DNA of 64,000 nt from Bradyrhizobium sp. 170 (GCF_023101085.1 NZ_CP064703.1:4030001-4094000), one strand, 5' to 3'. Numbered from the stretch's first letter, positions 34,467 through 43,434 are shown. Numbers and translations are program-made. The notes: generated from the letters alone by a model not told the origin.

Positions 34467-35711
34467 CTAGCACCGCGCCGCTTCACCCACCATGTCCGGC
34501 TGCTGCGCCAGCGAGACGGCAGGCGACAGTAGGATCACCATCGCCTGCGCGGCGAAGATAATGGCCGCCAAATAGAGGCAGGCTTCGGCGCCATAGAGCC
34601 CGCCGACGATGGCGCCGAGCGCGGAGCCGAGCGGGCGGGCGCCGTAGCTCATGATGTTGATGGCGGAGACGCGGCCCAAGAGGGACGGCGGCGTCACCGA
34701 TTGCCGCAGCGTCGTGGTCGAGATCACCCACAGGATCGGGCCAACGCCGAGCAGGAAGAAGCTCAAGCCCGCCAGCCATGGCGTCGGCAGGATGGTCGTC
34801 AGCGCCATCACCACTGCGGCGACGAAGCCGGTGACAGGCCCGAGCCCGATCACGGTTCCGAAGGCGAGCCGCTTCATCACCCGCGTCGCCGCGAGCGCAC
34901 CGGCGACCATGCCGACGCCATACATCCCAAGCGTCACGCCGACGCCGGTCGCCGATAGCCCGAGGTGGCGCACGGCGTAGGGCACGAAGACGGCAAGCAG
35001 CAGGAACGACGCCGTGTTGAAGATGAATTGCGTGATGAACACCGGCCGCAGCAGCGGATGATGCAGCACGAACGCGGCGCCTTCCTTGATTTCCTGCAGC
35101 GGATGGCGGCGCGGGGCAGGGGCGCGGGTCGGTTCATAGATGCCCGACAGCAGCACGACCGCGATCACGGACAACGCCGCGGCAAAGCCAAAGGCGGGGG
35201 CTGCGCCAACCCATCCGACGAGCACGCCGCCGAGCGCCGGACCGCTGGCGAACGCGATCGTGCGCGCGAGTTCAATCCGTGCATTGGCTGCAGGCAATTG
35301 TTCCGAGGTGACCAGCGACGGCACCAAAGCGGGTGCGGCGACGCTGTAAGCGACCGTTCCGCAGACTGCGATGAAGCCGAGTAACGAGAGCAGCGGCAGC
35401 GTCATTTGGCCGAGCCAGATCAGCAGCAGAATTCCGGCCAGCGCCGCGGCCCGCAGCGCCTCGGAGCCCGCCATCACCCAGCGCCGCGAGATGCGGTCGG
35501 CGAGGAGCCCTGCGGGGATCGCGAACAGGATGAAGGGTAACGTCAGCGCGGTCTGCAGCAGGCCGGTCTGGCCTTCGCCGACCCCGAGCAGCAGCACCGC
35601 GACGATGGGCGCTGCGGCCAGCGCGATCTGTTCGGCCGACTGCGCGGCGAGGTTGGACCAGGCCAGCCGGTTGAAGGTTGCGGGCAGGCGAGGCGTCGCA
35701 TCGGCTGACAT
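34467..35711 (-). CDS. MFS transporter (EntS/MFS_3-like)
   Basis: 414 residues with about 12 membrane segments. The N-terminal NLAAQSAEQIALAAAPIVAV and GLLADRISRRWVMAGSEALRA, plus PSLVTSEQLPAANARIELARTIAFASGPALGG, are typical of the MFS_3 group to which the enterobactin exporter EntS belongs. Substrate unknown. It lies alone between the cyclase and peroxidase genes. Confidence 0.88.
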   Translation of the reverse strand: MSADATPRLPATFNRLAWSNLAAQSAEQIALAAAPIVAVLLLGVGEGQTGLLQTALTLPFILFAIPAGLLADRISRRWVMAGSEALRAAALAGILLLIWLGQMTLPLLSLLGFIAVCGTVAYSVAAPALVPSLVTSEQLPAANARIELARTIAFASGPALGGVLVGWVGAAPAFGFAAALSVIAVVLLSGIYEPTRAPAPRRHPLQEIKEGAAFVLHHPLLRPVFITQFIFNTASFLLLAVFVPYAVRHLGLSATGVGVTLGMYGVGMVAGALAATRVMKRLAFGTVIGLGPVTGFVAAVVMALTTILPTPWLAGLSFFLLGVGPILWVISTTTLRQSVTPPSLLGRVSAINIMSYGARPLGSALGAIVGGLYGAEACLYLAAIIFAAQAMVILLSPAVSLAQQPDMVGEAARC

Positions 35712-35802
35712 GGTTGTGTTCCCTGAAAGATTCGATTTTCACCTCATTGTCTGGCCTGAGGACGATCCAACCCACCCGTTTCCCGACAAGCTTTCCTGCA
35801 AA

Positions 35803-35835
35803 CAAAAAACCTCCACACGCGAACGTGTGGAGGTA
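35803..35835 (-). terminator. Rho-independent terminator of the heme peroxidase gene
   Basis: On the minus strand CCTCCACACG and CGTGTGGAGG form a perfect ten-base-pair stem with a TTCG loop, followed by TTTTTTGTTT. It lies about 60 bp after the peroxidase stop. Confidence 0.92.
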
Positions 35836-35895
35836 TTTCACCTTCCGTCCTGGCCGGGCTTTATCCGGCGCGTCCTTCCTGCTGACGGATTCGCA

Positions 35896-37899
35896 TCAAA
35901 TGTCGAACAGGAAATCGTGCTTGGTGAGTTCATGAGGCCGCACGCCGGCCAGTTCGATCCGGTCGTCACCGACCTGGACCACCGTGTTGCCATGGTCGCC
36001 CCAGATTTTCACATCATGAAAGTCCAGTCGGCCGGCATTCTTGAATACCAGCAGGTCGATGCCTGGGTCGAAGTCGGTGATCTTGGCTTTGGTGGAGCCG
36101 AAATCAAACACGAATCGGTCAGCGCCGTCATTCCCCGTCATCGTCTGCTTGCCGGTTCCGGCGAACAGGTAATCGCCCTGCGGACCGCCGATCAACGTGT
36201 CGTTGCCATTGGAGCCGATGACGATCTGGCGGGCTTCGGGATCTTCGGACTCCACGCCGCCGGCAACGCCGGTGTGCCGCACATAGGTGACGAAGACATC
36301 GTCCTGGATATGCTTGGTGTCGGTATTGCGCAGAATGATATCTGCCAGCGTCGTGCCTTTGATCGCGGCCAACGTCTTGGAATCGAACCCCTGATTCTCA
36401 AACCAGAACCGGTCGCCATCGCGCAGCGCCTCGAACTGCATCGTAAGGATGGCCTGGAAGGTTTCGCCGACAAGCGCGCCAGCGACATGATTTTCCGACA
36501 GGCCGCCGGTCCACAGGCCGACATTGTTGACATTGCCGTAAGCCGCTTTCAGTCCGGCCAGCGTCTCCGGGTCGCTCGTGATCTGGCTGAAATCCGTGTA
36601 GGGGTCGAGGCCGAGTGCTTCACGGGTCTGGTTGAGCGTGCCGAGGCCAAGGTCGCGCGCGCGCTGGATATTGATCGCGGCGAGATCCAGCGACACCGGT
36701 GGATCGAAAAGAAAATTGCGCAGGTCGTCGACGATGCGCGCATCGAGCGCCTGCGACGGATCGGCGGCGAGGTGGCGCAATTGTCCGTCGGCGCCGCCAT
36801 TGTCGATGAAGTTTGCCGCCGGCTGGAAGAACACGTCCTTCAGGTCTTCCTCGGAGCCGGCGATGACTTCGCCGTTTTCCGCCAGGCCTTCGGTTTCGCC
36901 CGACACGATCGAATGCCCGAAGCGGAACGCCGCGGCGACGAATTCCAGCGACAAATGGGGATCGACATTGGCGTCATAGCCGTCGTAGGGCGTGAGCGCG
37001 TTCTTGCCGACGAGGTTTGGCAGGAACTCCGAATAGGTGATGTTGGCGATTTCCGCCGTCACGATGGCGCGGGCGTGATTGTAGAGCTGGTCGCCGCTCC
37101 AGTTCGGGTGCTCGAGGTGCAGCTTGTCGACCTGATAGTTGTGTTCGCGCACGAACAGCGTTTGCAGCGCGGTGAGCGCCGGATTCTCCGCGGCGCGGGG
37201 GTCGCCGGCCACGACCATGCCGTTGATGATCGGCAGGTTGTTGCCCTGCGACGTCAGCATGTGGCCGTCGGCGGTGCGCAGGCTGGCGGCGGTCGCGGCG
37301 CTGGACCCATAGACCATCGAGGCATCTAGCCAGGCGGTATTGGAATTGACCGCCATGGCCGGATTGGATGTGCCCGCACCGGTCGTGGGATCGGTGACGG
37401 CGCGGGTGATCGGAATGATGGTGCCGGCGGGAAGCACGGGATCATCAGCGGGAACCACCACGCTGATGTCGCTGACGCCATCCGTCCGGGTCAGCGTCAT
37501 GTCGTGATCGATGAACTGGCCCCAGGCGTACATGAAGGCGGAGACGCCTTCCGGGTTCGCTACATCAGGGTCGCCGGCGCCGACCACAAGATTGCTGATG
37601 GTGCGCGGATTGTTGCCGCCGAGCGGGACGGAGATGCCGTCGGCGAAATGCGCCTCGCCGATGCGCCCGAATTCGGTGCCGGCGGCGTTGAGGGTGGTAT
37701 CGGATCGATTGTTCTGCGAACCGTCGAAGCTGCGGTATTCGATATTTGCCGGCTGCGGACCCGGCTGGCACGGCGAATCGTGATGGCCATGCCCGGCATG
37801 CGACTCATGCGGCCGGTGCGAATGGCCGAAAAAATCACCGAAGTGAAAATCGTCATGGCCTCGGTCGTGGTCTCCCCAAGTCCGCTTGAACTGGCGCAT
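35896..37899 (-). CDS. Animal-type heme peroxidase with RTX-like C-terminus
   Basis: 667 residues. The first 45 are rich in His and Asp and lack a signal peptide. The peroxidase domain (about 55-560) has the distal histidine motif WGQFIDHDMTLT, DASMVYGSS, the REHNYQ motif with catalytic Arg, and the proximal histidine in FRFGHSIV. The last ~95 residues contain glycine/aspartate calcium-binding repeats (GSNGNDTLIGG, GNDGADRFVFDFG), the usual type I secretion tail. It probably oxidises halides or phenolics outside the cell. No type I secretion genes lie nearby. Confidence 0.9.
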   Translation of the reverse strand: MRQFKRTWGDHDRGHDDFHFGDFFGHSHRPHESHAGHGHHDSPCQPGPQPANIEYRSFDGSQNNRSDTTLNAAGTEFGRIGEAHFADGISVPLGGNNPRTISNLVVGAGDPDVANPEGVSAFMYAWGQFIDHDMTLTRTDGVSDISVVVPADDPVLPAGTIIPITRAVTDPTTGAGTSNPAMAVNSNTAWLDASMVYGSSAATAASLRTADGHMLTSQGNNLPIINGMVVAGDPRAAENPALTALQTLFVREHNYQVDKLHLEHPNWSGDQLYNHARAIVTAEIANITYSEFLPNLVGKNALTPYDGYDANVDPHLSLEFVAAAFRFGHSIVSGETEGLAENGEVIAGSEEDLKDVFFQPAANFIDNGGADGQLRHLAADPSQALDARIVDDLRNFLFDPPVSLDLAAINIQRARDLGLGTLNQTREALGLDPYTDFSQITSDPETLAGLKAAYGNVNNVGLWTGGLSENHVAGALVGETFQAILTMQFEALRDGDRFWFENQGFDSKTLAAIKGTTLADIILRNTDTKHIQDDVFVTYVRHTGVAGGVESEDPEARQIVIGSNGNDTLIGGPQGDYLFAGTGKQTMTGNDGADRFVFDFGSTKAKITDFDPGIDLLVFKNAGRLDFHDVKIWGDHGNTVVQVGDDRIELAGVRPHELTKHDFLFDI

Positions 37900-37915
37900 T
37901 CGGCAGCTCCCTCAG

Positions 37916-37940
37916 TTGCAATTGCGAATTATTCGCAATT
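37916..37940. promoter_or_regulatory. Candidate Fur/Mur-type operator upstream of the peroxidase gene
   Basis: AATTGCGAAT-T-ATTCGCAATT (37920-37940) is a perfect 10-1-10 inverted repeat that overlaps a TTGCAA at 37916-37921; another TTGCAA follows at 37962. CCTTATTGCAA on the minus strand is shared with the mntH/pspA region. It starts 17 bp before the peroxidase ATG. Confidence 0.5.
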
Positions 37941-38020
37941 ACTGTCACTAATGAGAGGCATTTGCAATAAGGAAGGACACGATGAGGTGGGCAAGAATAC
38001 CGGATGACCTTTGCTCCCTC

Positions 38021-38126
38021 CGTCATTCCGGGGCGCGCCTCTTGGCGCGAGCCCGGAATCCATCGGACCGCACACTCTGCAGTGAAATGGATTCCGGGCT
38101 CGCGCTTCGCGCGCCCCGGAATGACG
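38021..38126. repeat. Intergenic palindrome, CGTCATTCCGGGGCGCGC family
   Basis: Arms of about 40 bases at 38021-38063 and 38087-38126, nearly perfect inverted copies, each with an internal GGCGCGC/GCGCGCC hairpin. Only one copy is in the window. It lies between the flotillin gene end and the peroxidase promoter. Confidence 0.8.
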
Positions 38127-38200
38127 AGAAGTGCACGACGGCCGAGGCCCGCCTGCAATCCCACCTGTTTCCCAACAAGGCGCAGGCGAGAGAGGTCAAG

Positions 38201-38233
38201 AAAAAGGCCCGCCGCGTCACTGCGGCAGGCCTC
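38201..38233 (-). terminator. Rho-independent terminator of the flotillin operon
   Basis: On the minus strand GGCCTGCCGC pairs with GCGGCGGGCC around AGTGAC, followed by TTTTTCTT. It lies about 40 bp after the flotillin stop. Confidence 0.88.
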
Positions 38234-38270
38234 GATTGACGTCGATTTGAGCGGCGTTCGGGCCGCTTGA

Positions 38271-40034
38271 TTACGATTTGGGACCGAGCGTCGCCTTGCC
38301 GGTTCCCGAGATGGTCGCCGGCGGCGTCAACATCTCATCTGCATCTTCCATGGCGGGCGGTTCGGAGGGAGCTGCCAGTTGCTGTGCTGCCAGCGCATTG
38401 GTCAGAGTGGTCAGCGCGTCCGGGCCGGCGGCGAAGCCGCCCTCGGCGAGGATCTTGTCGATGATTGGCTTGAACGCCGAGACCGACAGCAACTGCGCGG
38501 CAAGGCCGTCGCCGAGGCCGAGACCGTTGCCATGGCCGTTCATGGCGCCGTTGCCCCCGCCGCGGCCGAGCATGCCGCCGGTGTCGAAGATCCGGATGTC
38601 CGAAATCTTCTCGATCGGCTTGACCGCTTCGGCCAGCGCATTCGGGATGATGTTGATGCGCGCGAGATTGATGTCGTACTCGATCATGTCAGCGGAGAGC
38701 TTGTTGCGGGCTTCCGCCTTCAACGCCGCCACCTCGGCCTCGGCCTGGCCGAGCGATTTGACACCGGTGGCCCGGGTGATCGCGGCTTCGGCATCGGCCT
38801 TGGCCAGCACGCTGATGGCTTCCGCCTTGTTGTTGGCGGCCTGGTTTTCGGCTTCGGCCATCACGGTGATCGGCATCGCCTCGGTCTCGGCGGCCTTGCG
38901 CGCCGCGATCACGTTGATGATCTTGTCGCGTTCGGCGATTTCGACGGCTTTGGCGGTGGTGACCTTTTCCTCGGCCGCAATCGCGAGCGCACGCGCGGTC
39001 TCGGCGACGGTCTGGGCTTCCGATTGCTCCTTGCTCTTGGTCGCGACCGCGATCGCGCTTTCCTGCGCGACGATCTGCAGATCGCGTTCCATTTCGGTGT
39101 TGCGCCGTTTCACCGCGAGATCGGCTTCAATCTTTCGCGTGTCGCGCGCCTGATTGGCTTCGGTCTGCTTGTTGGCGACCGCCAGTTCCTGCTGAATGCG
39201 GTATTCGGCCTCGTTCTGCACCGCGGTCTGCTCGACCTGTGCGGTTTGCGCGCGCATTGCGGCGGTCTTGTTGGCGATGTCGCGCTGCTGCGCCAGTTCC
39301 GCCTCGCGCTTGGTGGCCTCGATCGTCAGCGTGGTCTGGCGAGCGACCAGGTCCTGCTGCGCGATGTTGACCTCGGTGGTGCGGACGATCTGGTTGCGCT
39401 CCTGTTCGCGCTCCCTGGTGATCTTGGTCAGGGTCGTCAGGCCGTGGGCGTCGAAGAAATTGCTCGGGTTGAAATGCTTGATGTCGCTCTGGTCGAGCCG
39501 CGTCAGCGACACCGACTCGAGCTCGAGGCCGTTGTTCTGGATGTCGGCGCCGACCGCCTCCTGCACTGATTTCACGAAGGTGGCGCGCTGCTCCTGCAGT
39601 TCTTCGAGGTTCATGGTGGCGGCCACCGAACGAAGGCCGTCGACGAATTTGGCCTCGATCAGCTCGCGCAGCTCGCCCGCATTGTTGGTGCGGCTGCCCA
39701 GCGTCTGCGCGGCGAGCGCGATCGACGAGGCATCGGGTTTGACGCGGACGTAGAATTCGGCGCCGATGTCGACGCGCATACGATCCTTGGTGATCAGCGA
39801 ATCCGGGCCGCCGCGCGTGACCTCGAGCCGCAGCGTCTTCAGGTTGACCGCGGCGGTCGAGTGGAAAACCGGAAGCACGATCGAACCGCCGTCGAGGACA
39901 ACCTTCTGGCCACCGAGGCCGGTGCGGACATAGGCTTCGTCACGCGTCGAGCGGCGGTAGAGTTTGGCAAGCAGGAGACCGATAACAAGAACGACAATGA
40001 CGCCAATAGCGACGGGTACTGCAAGTTCCCACAT
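38271..40034 (-). CDS. Flotillin/YqiK-like SPFH protein
   Basis: 587 residues. An N-terminal membrane anchor (about 4-25) is followed by the SPFH/PHB domain (LGGQKVVLDGGSIVLPVFHST to LESVSLTRLDQSDIKHFNP) and a long coiled coil (about 200-450) rich in Ala, Glu, Gln and repeated AEA patterns. The C-terminal region has a Gly-rich stretch. Flotillins form oligomers in ordered membrane domains. The gene lies three bases after the YqiJ-like gene stop, as in the E. coli yqiJ-yqiK pair. Confidence 0.92.
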   Translation of the reverse strand: MWELAVPVAIGVIVVLVIGLLLAKLYRRSTRDEAYVRTGLGGQKVVLDGGSIVLPVFHSTAAVNLKTLRLEVTRGGPDSLITKDRMRVDIGAEFYVRVKPDASSIALAAQTLGSRTNNAGELRELIEAKFVDGLRSVAATMNLEELQEQRATFVKSVQEAVGADIQNNGLELESVSLTRLDQSDIKHFNPSNFFDAHGLTTLTKITREREQERNQIVRTTEVNIAQQDLVARQTTLTIEATKREAELAQQRDIANKTAAMRAQTAQVEQTAVQNEAEYRIQQELAVANKQTEANQARDTRKIEADLAVKRRNTEMERDLQIVAQESAIAVATKSKEQSEAQTVAETARALAIAAEEKVTTAKAVEIAERDKIINVIAARKAAETEAMPITVMAEAENQAANNKAEAISVLAKADAEAAITRATGVKSLGQAEAEVAALKAEARNKLSADMIEYDINLARINIIPNALAEAVKPIEKISDIRIFDTGGMLGRGGGNGAMNGHGNGLGLGDGLAAQLLSVSAFKPIIDKILAEGGFAAGPDALTTLTNALAAQQLAAPSEPPAMEDADEMLTPPATISGTGKATLGPKS

Positions 40035-40037
40035 GTT

Positions 40038-40697
40038 TTAAGCCCTGTCTGAACGTTGTTGCGCAATGAGGTCGGCTGGAGCGGAAATGGCGATAAAGCT
40101 CTTGGCGTCACGGTCGACCAGCAACACGCTGGCGCCGACCGGAAGCGGCGTGGATTCGGGACTGGCGCGTGCCACCAGAGAATGCCAGTTGCCGAAGACA
40201 TCCTTGAGACGGACGCGGCCGGGCAGCCCCTGGTCGAGCGGGCCGATCGAAACTTCGGCGACGTGACCGATGAAATCGGCCTCTTCCACCGCATAGGTCT
40301 CGTCGCGCGGGATGATGCGGGCGATGCCGCGGCTGGTGACCCGGATGACGGGAATACTGCAGGCCGCGGCGGCGAGCGCCGCGATCGGGGTCGGGACCGA
40401 GAGTCCCGCACCGTGCGAGAGGCCTTGCAGGAAGAATCCCGCGATCGCGAACACGCCGAGCGCGAGGATGATCAGGATCAATAGCGGCAGACGTCCCGCG
40501 TTGATCCACAGGAACAGGCCGCCGAGGCCGTTGCCATAGTCGGCCTCGACCGTGACTTCCTTGCCAACAAGTTCGCTGATCGAGAAGCCGACCAGCGTTG
40601 CCAGCAATTCGATGCCGCCGAGCGCCAGCATGATTGCTGCAGCCACGGCGAAGGGCCGCACGTCCGGCGCTAGCAGGATGTCGGTCAGGGCACTCAT
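40038..40697 (-). CDS. YqiJ-like membrane protein with OB fold
   Basis: 219 residues. Membrane segments at about 15-40, 70-90 and 95-125 are followed by a C-terminal OB-like domain (about 140-210: FIGHVAEVSIGPLDQGLPGRVRLKD, SHLVAR-like core). This is the NfeD-related partner usually encoded next to a flotillin. Its ATG overlaps the stop of the PspA-like gene by four bases. Confidence 0.85.
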   Translation of the reverse strand: MSALTDILLAPDVRPFAVAAAIMLALGGIELLATLVGFSISELVGKEVTVEADYGNGLGGLFLWINAGRLPLLILIILALGVFAIAGFFLQGLSHGAGLSVPTPIAALAAAACSIPVIRVTSRGIARIIPRDETYAVEEADFIGHVAEVSIGPLDQGLPGRVRLKDVFGNWHSLVARASPESTPLPVGASVLLVDRDAKSFIAISAPADLIAQQRSDRA

Positions 40698-41836
40698 TGC
40701 TGCGATTTGATCCTTTCAAGGCGGGCCGCGATTTCCTTTTCGCGGTGCAACCGGTCGAGTTCGTCAAGTTCCTTGTCGCCGGGCACGCCGGCCGCCGGCA
40801 CGCCGGTGACGCGTGCGATCGCCGCCATTGCCCGATCGGGGCTTACTGTTTTAGTCGCGCCAGCCCCGCGTCCGGTTTCCTGCGGCGAATGCTTTTCGAG
40901 GCTCGCTTCGAGATCGGCGAGACGGGTTTCGGCTTCACGCCGCGCGCCAAGCATCGCTTGTAACGCCTTGGTCTGCTCGTCGATTTCGAGTTCGATGAAA
41001 TCCATCGCGCGTTCCAGCGCGGTGCCCTGGGATTCCAGATCAATTTGCCGTGCGACGCCGGCGCGCGCGAGATCCTCACGGTTTTCTGCAACTGCAAGAC
41101 GAATCTTGTCGGTTAGCCCGGCGATTTCGGCATCGAGTTCCTCGCGACGGCGCTTGAGGCGGAATTCCTCGGCGCGCGATTTGCCGAGCGCATGGCGCGC
41201 TTCGTCGGCGCCGGCATCGATTTCACGGATCGCCTGTTTGACCAGCGCGACCTTGTTGCTGTTCTCGACATTATCGATGGTCTCGCTGGCGATGGCGGCA
41301 AGAAGTCTACCCATACGTGCAAGGATACCCTCGTGAACCATGGTCTTCTCCTCCGGTGCTGTGGATTTCGATTTGACGGCGATGTGGATTTCGTAAGTGC
41401 GGCCGTCCGAGACCAAGTGAGCCGGGAAGGGACTTTCCCAGCCGGCAAGATAGCCGGGTATTTCGAACGGCACCAAGACACGTCCATGGACAGTGCTAAT
41501 CGTCAGTGAAGTTGGTCCCTTGATCGCAAACAACTTGTCGTCGAGCGGGATTTTGCGCACCGCCGTATCAGCCACGTAGCCGGCGCGGTCACGGAGGCCG
41601 AGCGTTACCAGACGGGCCGGCAGGCCGGTCTCGATGCGAATCTTTTCGTAAGCTTGGGCGTGAAGGGCGACGAGGTTGGCGCCAACCGGCGCAACTTCGG
41701 CGAGGATCGCCATCATCCGATCGTAGGCGGCAAAGGTCGCCTCAATGGCGGTGATACCGGCCTCGTCGGGGACAAGGGCGTATCGCAGCGTGGCCGTAGG
41801 CGTCTCGACCGGGATCTTGATCATGCTTTCTATCAT
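40694..41836 (-). CDS. PspA/IM30-family protein with TnpB-like N-terminal domain
   Basis: 380 residues. Residues ~166-380 are PspA/IM30-like (GILARMGRLLAAIASETIDNVE, LARAGVARQIDLE; long coiled coil). Residues ~12-163 resemble the N-terminal half of TnpB (IS200/IS605 OrfB): TLRYALVPDEAGITAIEATFAAY, a helical GLPARLVTLGLRDRAG, then ISTVHGRVLVPFE, GYL and AHLVSDGRTYEIHIAVKSK. In TnpB the RuvC nuclease begins right after this point; here PspA begins instead, and no RuvC or zinc ribbon is present. ATG 41836 has AAGGAAG upstream. An extra 34-codon extension to 41938 would run through the mntH operator. Confidence 0.75.
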   Translation of the reverse strand: MIESMIKIPVETPTATLRYALVPDEAGITAIEATFAAYDRMMAILAEVAPVGANLVALHAQAYEKIRIETGLPARLVTLGLRDRAGYVADTAVRKIPLDDKLFAIKGPTSLTISTVHGRVLVPFEIPGYLAGWESPFPAHLVSDGRTYEIHIAVKSKSTAPEEKTMVHEGILARMGRLLAAIASETIDNVENSNKVALVKQAIREIDAGADEARHALGKSRAEEFRLKRRREELDAEIAGLTDKIRLAVAENREDLARAGVARQIDLESQGTALERAMDFIELEIDEQTKALQAMLGARREAETRLADLEASLEKHSPQETGRGAGATKTVSPDRAMAAIARVTGVPAAGVPGDKELDELDRLHREKEIAARLERIKSQQ

Positions 41837-41901
41837 AAAGCACTTCCTTAGTGCTTTTCGAGAGGCCTTGCCGGTATCATTTTCGTGATTGCTAGATGCA
41901 G

Positions 41902-41918
41902 TTGCAAATGAGTTGCAA
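41902..41918. promoter_or_regulatory. Candidate Mur/Fur box between mntH and the PspA-like gene
   Basis: TTGCAAATGAGTTGCAA is a TTGCAA-N5-TTGCAA dyad in the 111-bp divergent gap. Bradyrhizobial mntH is known to be repressed by the manganese-responsive Fur-family protein (Mur/Fur). The box lies 30 bp before the mntH start and could serve both directions. Confidence 0.55.
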
Positions 41919-41947
41919 TAAGGATGGAGATCGGCCATCTTGGTGAG

Positions 41948-43342
41948 ATGGACGCCCGAACGCCCGCATTGGGCCCGAAGACCCCGATTGAGAGTGTATC
42001 GATGTCCGACACGACTGCTGCCGGCTGGCGCGCTGACGCCGCCGCTGGCACTCAGCTAAGCCTGCCTGAGGTCAATTCGACCATCTCGGTGCCCTTTGGC
42101 GGGCATTGGTCGCGCCGGCTGCTGGCCTTCCTCGGCCCCGGCTATTTGGTCTCCGTCGGTTATATGGACCCGGGCAACTGGGCGACCGACCTCGCGGGTG
42201 GATCGAAGTTCGGCTACACGCTGCTGTCGGTGATCCTGCTGTCGAACCTGATGGCGATCCTGCTGCAGGCGCTCGCCGCGCGGCTCGGCATCGTCACCGA
42301 CCGCGACCTGGCGCAGGCCTGCCGCGCCAGCTTTTCCCGACCGGTGAACTTCCTGCTCTGGGTGGCCTGCGAGGCCGCGATCATCGCCTGCGACCTTGCG
42401 GAAGTGATCGGCACCGCGATTGCGTTGAAACTTCTGTTCGGGATCCCCCTGATCAGCGGCGCGCTGATCACCGCGCTCGACGCCTTCCTGCTGCTGCTGT
42501 TGATGAACAAGGGTTTTCGTTTCCTCGAAGCCTTTGTCATCTCGCTGCTGATCGTGATTGGTGTCTGCTTTGCGATCCAGATCGTGGCTGCCGCCCCGCC
42601 GGTGGCCGGGGTGCTGAAGGGCTTTATGCCCTCGACCGAGATCGTCACCAATCCTGAAATGCTCTACATCGCCATCGGCATCATCGGCGCCACCGTGATG
42701 CCGCATAACCTCTATTTGCACTCCTCGATCGTGCAGACCCGCGCCTATGAACGTAACGACAAGGGCCGCCGCGAGGCGATCAAATGGGCGACGACGGATT
42801 CGACCATCGCCTTGATGCTGGCGCTGTTCATCAACGCCGCGATCCTGATCGTCGCCGCCGCCACCTTCCATGCGACCGGCCGCACCGAGGTCGCCGAGAT
42901 CGGCCAGGCATATGAACTGCTATCGCCGCTACTCGGGCTCGGCATCGCTTCCACCCTGTTCGCGGTAGCGCTGCTCGCCTCCGGCCTCAATTCGACGGTG
43001 ACGGCGACACTGGCCGGCCAGATCGTGATGGAAGGTTTTCTGCATCTGCGCCTGCCGAGCTGGGCGCGGCGGCTGCTGACGCGCGGCGTCGCCATCGTTC
43101 CGGTCGTGATCGTCACCGCGCTCTATGGCGAGCGCGGCACCAGCCAGCTTCTGGTTTTCAGCCAGGTCGTGCTGTCGATGCAATTGCCGTTCGCGGTGAT
43201 CCCGCTGGTGAGGTTCGTTTCCGACCGGCGCAAGATGGGCAAGTTTGCCATCTCCCGCACCGTGGCGGCGGTGGCGTGGATCGTCGCCGGCATCATCGTC
43301 GCGCTGAACGTGAAGCTGTTGTTTGAGACGTTCCTCGGGTGA
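41948..43342 (+). CDS. mntH: Nramp-family manganese transporter MntH
   Basis: 464 residues with 11 membrane segments. The first metal-site helix [13 protein letters not shown] and the helix 6 motif [15 protein letters not shown] are intact. MntH takes up Mn2+ (and Fe2+) with protons. I use the ATG at 41948 (MDARTP); 42002 (MSDTT) and 41924 are alternatives, the latter nearly touching the operator. The gene stands alone and is followed by a palindrome. Confidence 0.94.
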   Translation: MDARTPALGPKTPIESVSMSDTTAAGWRADAAAGTQLSLPEVNSTISVPFGGHWSRRLLAFLGPGYLVSVGYMDPGNWATDLAGGSKFGYTLLSVILLSNLMAILLQALAARLGIVTDRDLAQACRASFSRPVNFLLWVACEAAIIACDLAEVIGTAIALKLLFGIPLISGALITALDAFLLLLLMNKGFRFLEAFVISLLIVIGVCFAIQIVAAAPPVAGVLKGFMPSTEIVTNPEMLYIAIGIIGATVMPHNLYLHSSIVQTRAYERNDKGRREAIKWATTDSTIALMLALFINAAILIVAAATFHATGRTEVAEIGQAYELLSPLLGLGIASTLFAVALLASGLNSTVTATLAGQIVMEGFLHLRLPSWARRLLTRGVAIVPVVIVTALYGERGTSQLLVFSQVVLSMQLPFAVIPLVRFVSDRRKMGKFAISRTVAAVAWIVAGIIVALNVKLLFETFLG

Positions 43343-43349
43343 GGAGTTC

Positions 43350-43425
43350 GTAGCCCGGATGGAGCGAAGCGCAATCCGGGAATCTTGATGTGGCCCCGGA
43401 TTTCGCTGCGCTCCATCCGGGCTAC
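43350..43425. repeat. Intergenic palindrome, GTAGCCCGGATGGAGCGAAGC family
   Basis: The arms GTAGCCCGGATGGAGCGAAG (43350 onward) and CTCCATCCGGGCTAC (ending 43425) are near-perfect inverted copies. It lies between the convergent mntH and bpt genes, where it could form a two-way terminator. Confidence 0.82.
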
Positions 43426-43434
43426 GAGAGCTTC

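Noticed and set aside
37982..38239. Short plus-strand ORFs over the palindrome near 38 kb
   Set aside because: They translate the inverted repeat arms in different frames; repeat-derived.
40694..41836. A TnpB gene of an IS200/IS605 element
   Set aside because: No RuvC motifs, no zinc ribbon, no TnpA and no element ends; the C-terminal half is PspA, so this is not a transposon gene even though the N-terminus resembles one.
41837..41938. N-terminal extension of the PspA-like gene to an ATG at 41938
   Set aside because: It would run through the TTGCAA operator shared with mntH and has no similarity to the domain that follows; the ATG at 41836 has a good ribosome site.
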